In this document: positions 16,681 to 17,901 of the stretch, piece by piece
How the letters are laid out: every line of letters begins with the position of its first letter
Position numbering within the stretch: position 1 is the stretch's first letter
Assembly: GCA_903873045.1 (NCBI GenBank)
Contig: CAIQND010000075.1
Span: 1 to 17,901, forward strand
Origin: an uncultured Methylococcaceae bacterium
GTDB lineage: Bacteria; Pseudomonadota; Gammaproteobacteria; Methylococcales; Methylomonadaceae
Direction: 5' to 3'
Length of the DNA: 17,901 bases
Notes under the pieces: model-generated
Told to the model about the DNA's origin: nothing
Database searches by the model: none
Seen by the model: the letters and a program-made list of their open reading frames with translations, nothing else
Made by a program: the position numbers and the translations under genes

Positions 16681-16905
16681 TTAATCACCTATGATCGAAC
16701 CCGTCGCTTTACAGGATTTCTTTAGATATTTATCGAACTTTGACCTCATTAAAACAGTTGCAAGTTCATAAAAAGTTTGCTCCGAAATACATATTTCATA
16801 ATCTCGCAGTGCTTTTTGATAGGCCAGACTAGGGACAGAATGGACTCGGATAGCCGCACTTATTAATGTTCCGGTATCGATAACAACACGTTTAACGTAA
16901 TTCAT
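16681..16905 (-). pseudogene. truncated PIN-domain toxin (VapC/PilT-N type)
   Basis: The N-terminal half of a PIN-family toxin of the roughly 140-residue 'PIN family TA toxin' type, an RNase group. Seen: MNYVKRVVIDTGTLISAAIR with Asp10 (usual DTN is DTG here), HSVPSLAYQKAL, and SEQTFYELATVLMRSKFDKY with Glu47. At residue 62 homology stops and a short foreign-looking tail (KKSCKATGSIIGD) ends at a TAA. The later acidic residues that complete the metal site are missing, so it is probably inactive. The break coincides with the MITE-like element beside it. ATG 16905 is preferred over TTG 16911. It overlaps the antitoxin end by 14 nt, the normal toxin-antitoxin arrangement. Confidence 0.75.
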
Positions 16906-17170
16906 GCACAAGTTGATTAATAGCTTCGTCAGTTAATAAATTTGTATCAGGATGAGCTAATCTCGCTACGCGTTCTTGATAGTGTTGATAGTTTACGACA
17001 GCGTTGTCCCGCTGCTTTTGCGCTGCAAGCAGTTTTTCCAATTCAACAGGTGACAACAAATACGCAACTGTCTGCCCCCCTTGGGCAGTCAAGACTACGG
17101 GTTCTTGCTGTGCCTGATTAATCACTTCATTAAAGTGAGTTTCCGCATAAGCCGATGTAATCGTGAGCAT
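16892..17170 (-). CDS. Phd/YefM-family antitoxin
   Basis: A 92-residue antitoxin that would bind DNA through its N-terminal fold and its toxin through the C-terminal helix. Seen: MLTITSAYAETHFNEVINQA, PVVLTAQGGQTVAYLLSPVE, then a charged helical C-terminus (EKLLAAQKQRD and later DEAINQLVHEL). This order (Phd/YefM first, PIN toxin overlapping) is standard for such modules. CTGGAGA lies 8 nt before the ATG. With its toxin truncated, it is probably a relic or solitary repressor. Confidence 0.85.
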   Translation of the reverse strand: MLTITSAYAETHFNEVINQAQQEPVVLTAQGGQTVAYLLSPVELEKLLAAQKQRDNAVVNYQHYQERVARLAHPDTNLLTDEAINQLVHELR

Positions 17171-17218
17171 TATTTATTCTCCAGTTATTTAATTTTTGCC
17201 TCAAGCCTTCTTTTTCGA

Positions 17219-17385
17219 GGGAGCGACACCTATGTCGCGACTAACAACTAAGGTGATTTCCGGAGAATATTTTACCCATTAAAAGTAGAATTTTCCCAAT
17301 CAAGCAAGCGATTGGATTCGTCTAATGGGTAAGTTCTTTCGCAGAAATCACCTAACGTTCAAATCGCGACGTAGGCGTTACTCCC
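17219..17385. repeat. 167-bp nested palindrome (REP-pair or MITE-like)
   Basis: The outer arms pair GGGAGCGACACCTATGTCGC (17219-17238, continuing GA) with TCGCGACGTAGGCGTTACTC (17364-17383, continuing CC), 22 bp with about five mismatches. Middle arms pair AGGTGATTTC (17251-17260) with GAAATCACCT (17343-17352) and TTACCCATTA (17272-17281) with TAATGGGTAA (17323-17332). At the centre CCAATC (17296-17301) pairs with GATTGG (17310-17315). The left outer arm is itself a small hairpin (GCGAC/GTCGC) like a REP unit. The whole could fold into one long hairpin. It fills most of the 360-bp gap between the antitoxin and the HNH gene; the rest (17386-17530) has only a small GATTGT/ACAATC hairpin at 17461-17476. 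Confidence 0.75.
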
Positions 17386-17530
17386 ACAACTGATCACGAC
17401 GATGCCGGACGACGGGGTTGCAATCCCTGTCACGCTTCAGATTAAATCTACAATCTTGATGATTGTACAAACAATCAGGAAGATTCAACAGTCAATCAGG
17501 CAAATTTATCAACCTGCCAGCATTTTCCAC

Positions 17531-17825
17531 TTAAAAAACAGCAATACCTTGCTGTGGTGGTTGCCATTTTTGATTGAAACCGTAATGAGTGATTGAACAA
17601 TTATAAGCATCCTGCAAAAACTGTTGGCGTTTCTCGCTAGAACAACCCGTTTGTACGATTAACGTTTCCCTGAGCGGATGATGACTGGTGATTAAATATT
17701 CATTACGATCATGCAGACGTTGCAGCAATGGCAACGCCGGTAAGTGTGCAAATTTTCCGTTCACGCCCCTATTACAATCGGTACAAGCCAACACCAGATT
17801 AGCCACACCGTTAATCGGTTCTTCT
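17531..17825 (-). CDS. HNH endonuclease, C-terminal exon, interrupted by a group II intron
   Basis: About 97 C-terminal residues of an HNH nuclease: EEPINGVANLVLACTDCNRG, then GKFAHLPALPLLQRLHDRNE and YLITSHHPLRETLIVQTG. CTDCN is the second zinc-cysteine pair and Asn region of the HNH fold; the first CxxC and the catalytic His lie in the 5' exon outside the window. The family is often a solitary nuclease linked to mobile or stress regions. The frame stays open upstream into the intron by chance, so any start within 17826-17896 is false. The gene is on the minus strand and ends at a TAA at 17531-17533. Confidence 0.75.
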
Positions 17826-17901
17826 ATAGGGGTAGAGAAGAGCTTTTTTTCTAAGCTCTCCCCTCCCTCCGAACCGTGCGTGCAGTTCTCCCGCACACGG
17901 C
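17826..17901 (-). mobile_element. 3' end of a bacterial group II intron (domains V and VI)
   Basis: On the minus strand 17901-17871 reads GCCGTGTGCGGGAGAACTGC, then ACGCACGGTTC, the signature of domain V lacking only its first bases, which lie beyond the window. CCGTGTGCG pairs with CGCACGG around a GAGAA-type loop. Domain VI follows: GGGGAGAGCTT pairs with AAGCTCTTCTC and CCCC near 17829-17862, with an unpaired A near the 3' base of the stem as candidate branch point. The intron would end CCCCTAT at 17826, followed by HNH-coding sequence. The reverse transcriptase would be further upstream, outside the window. Confidence 0.8.

Noticed and set aside
16568..17385. CRISPR array
   Set aside because: The repeats here are inverted and unrelated to one another, with no regular direct repeats or spacers and no cas genes.
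17826..17896. N-terminus of the HNH protein starting in the intron
   Set aside because: The apparent coding sequence is group II intron domain V/VI read through; the real 5' exon lies outside the window.

Overview
The window looks like a gammaproteobacterial chromosome segment, most plausibly from a methanotroph-like member of the Methylococcales. That is an inference from the gene set and the moderate GC; no methane-oxidation marker is present. Its core is a respiratory nitrate/nitrite cluster on the + strand: narK (a NarK1-NarK2 fusion), narG, narH, narJ, narI, a stand-alone hemerythrin-domain gene and nirK (5173-16522). Spacing runs from a 1-nt overlap to 93 nt, so it is probably one operon. 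Together these genes import nitrate and export nitrite, reduce nitrate to nitrite at the inner face of the membrane with quinol electrons, and reduce nitrite to NO in the periplasm with a lipid-anchored copper reductase. No NO reductase, no narXL sensor pair and no molybdopterin genes lie in the window.

Left of the operon and divergent from it is an NsrR-type Rrf2 regulator (4534-4983) with the three Fe-S cysteines and Asp8. A 23-bp partly palindromic sequence resembling the NsrR operator lies between nsrR and narK, so the NO produced by NirK probably feeds back on this divergon. Downstream of nsrR on the same strand is an outer-membrane porin of the alginate-export type (2958-4367).

The first 2.4 kb is AT-rich accessory DNA: a small lipoprotein gene, and a 604-residue TPR/DUF4352-like membrane protein whose C-terminal coding sequence appears to continue in other frames beyond its stop. 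A 585-bp AT-rich gap separates it from the porin gene.

The last 1.4 kb is a junkyard of mobile and repetitive DNA: a 105-bp MITE-like element with perfect 17-bp inverted ends, a PIN toxin gene cut short right beside it, an intact Phd/YefM antitoxin, a 167-bp nested palindrome, and the 3' end of an HNH endonuclease gene interrupted by a group II intron. Domains V and VI of that intron run off the window edge. A perfect 28-bp palindrome of an apparently dispersed type is embedded in frame inside narG, and another palindromic repeat sits between narK and narG. No rRNA, tRNA or CRISPR array was seen.
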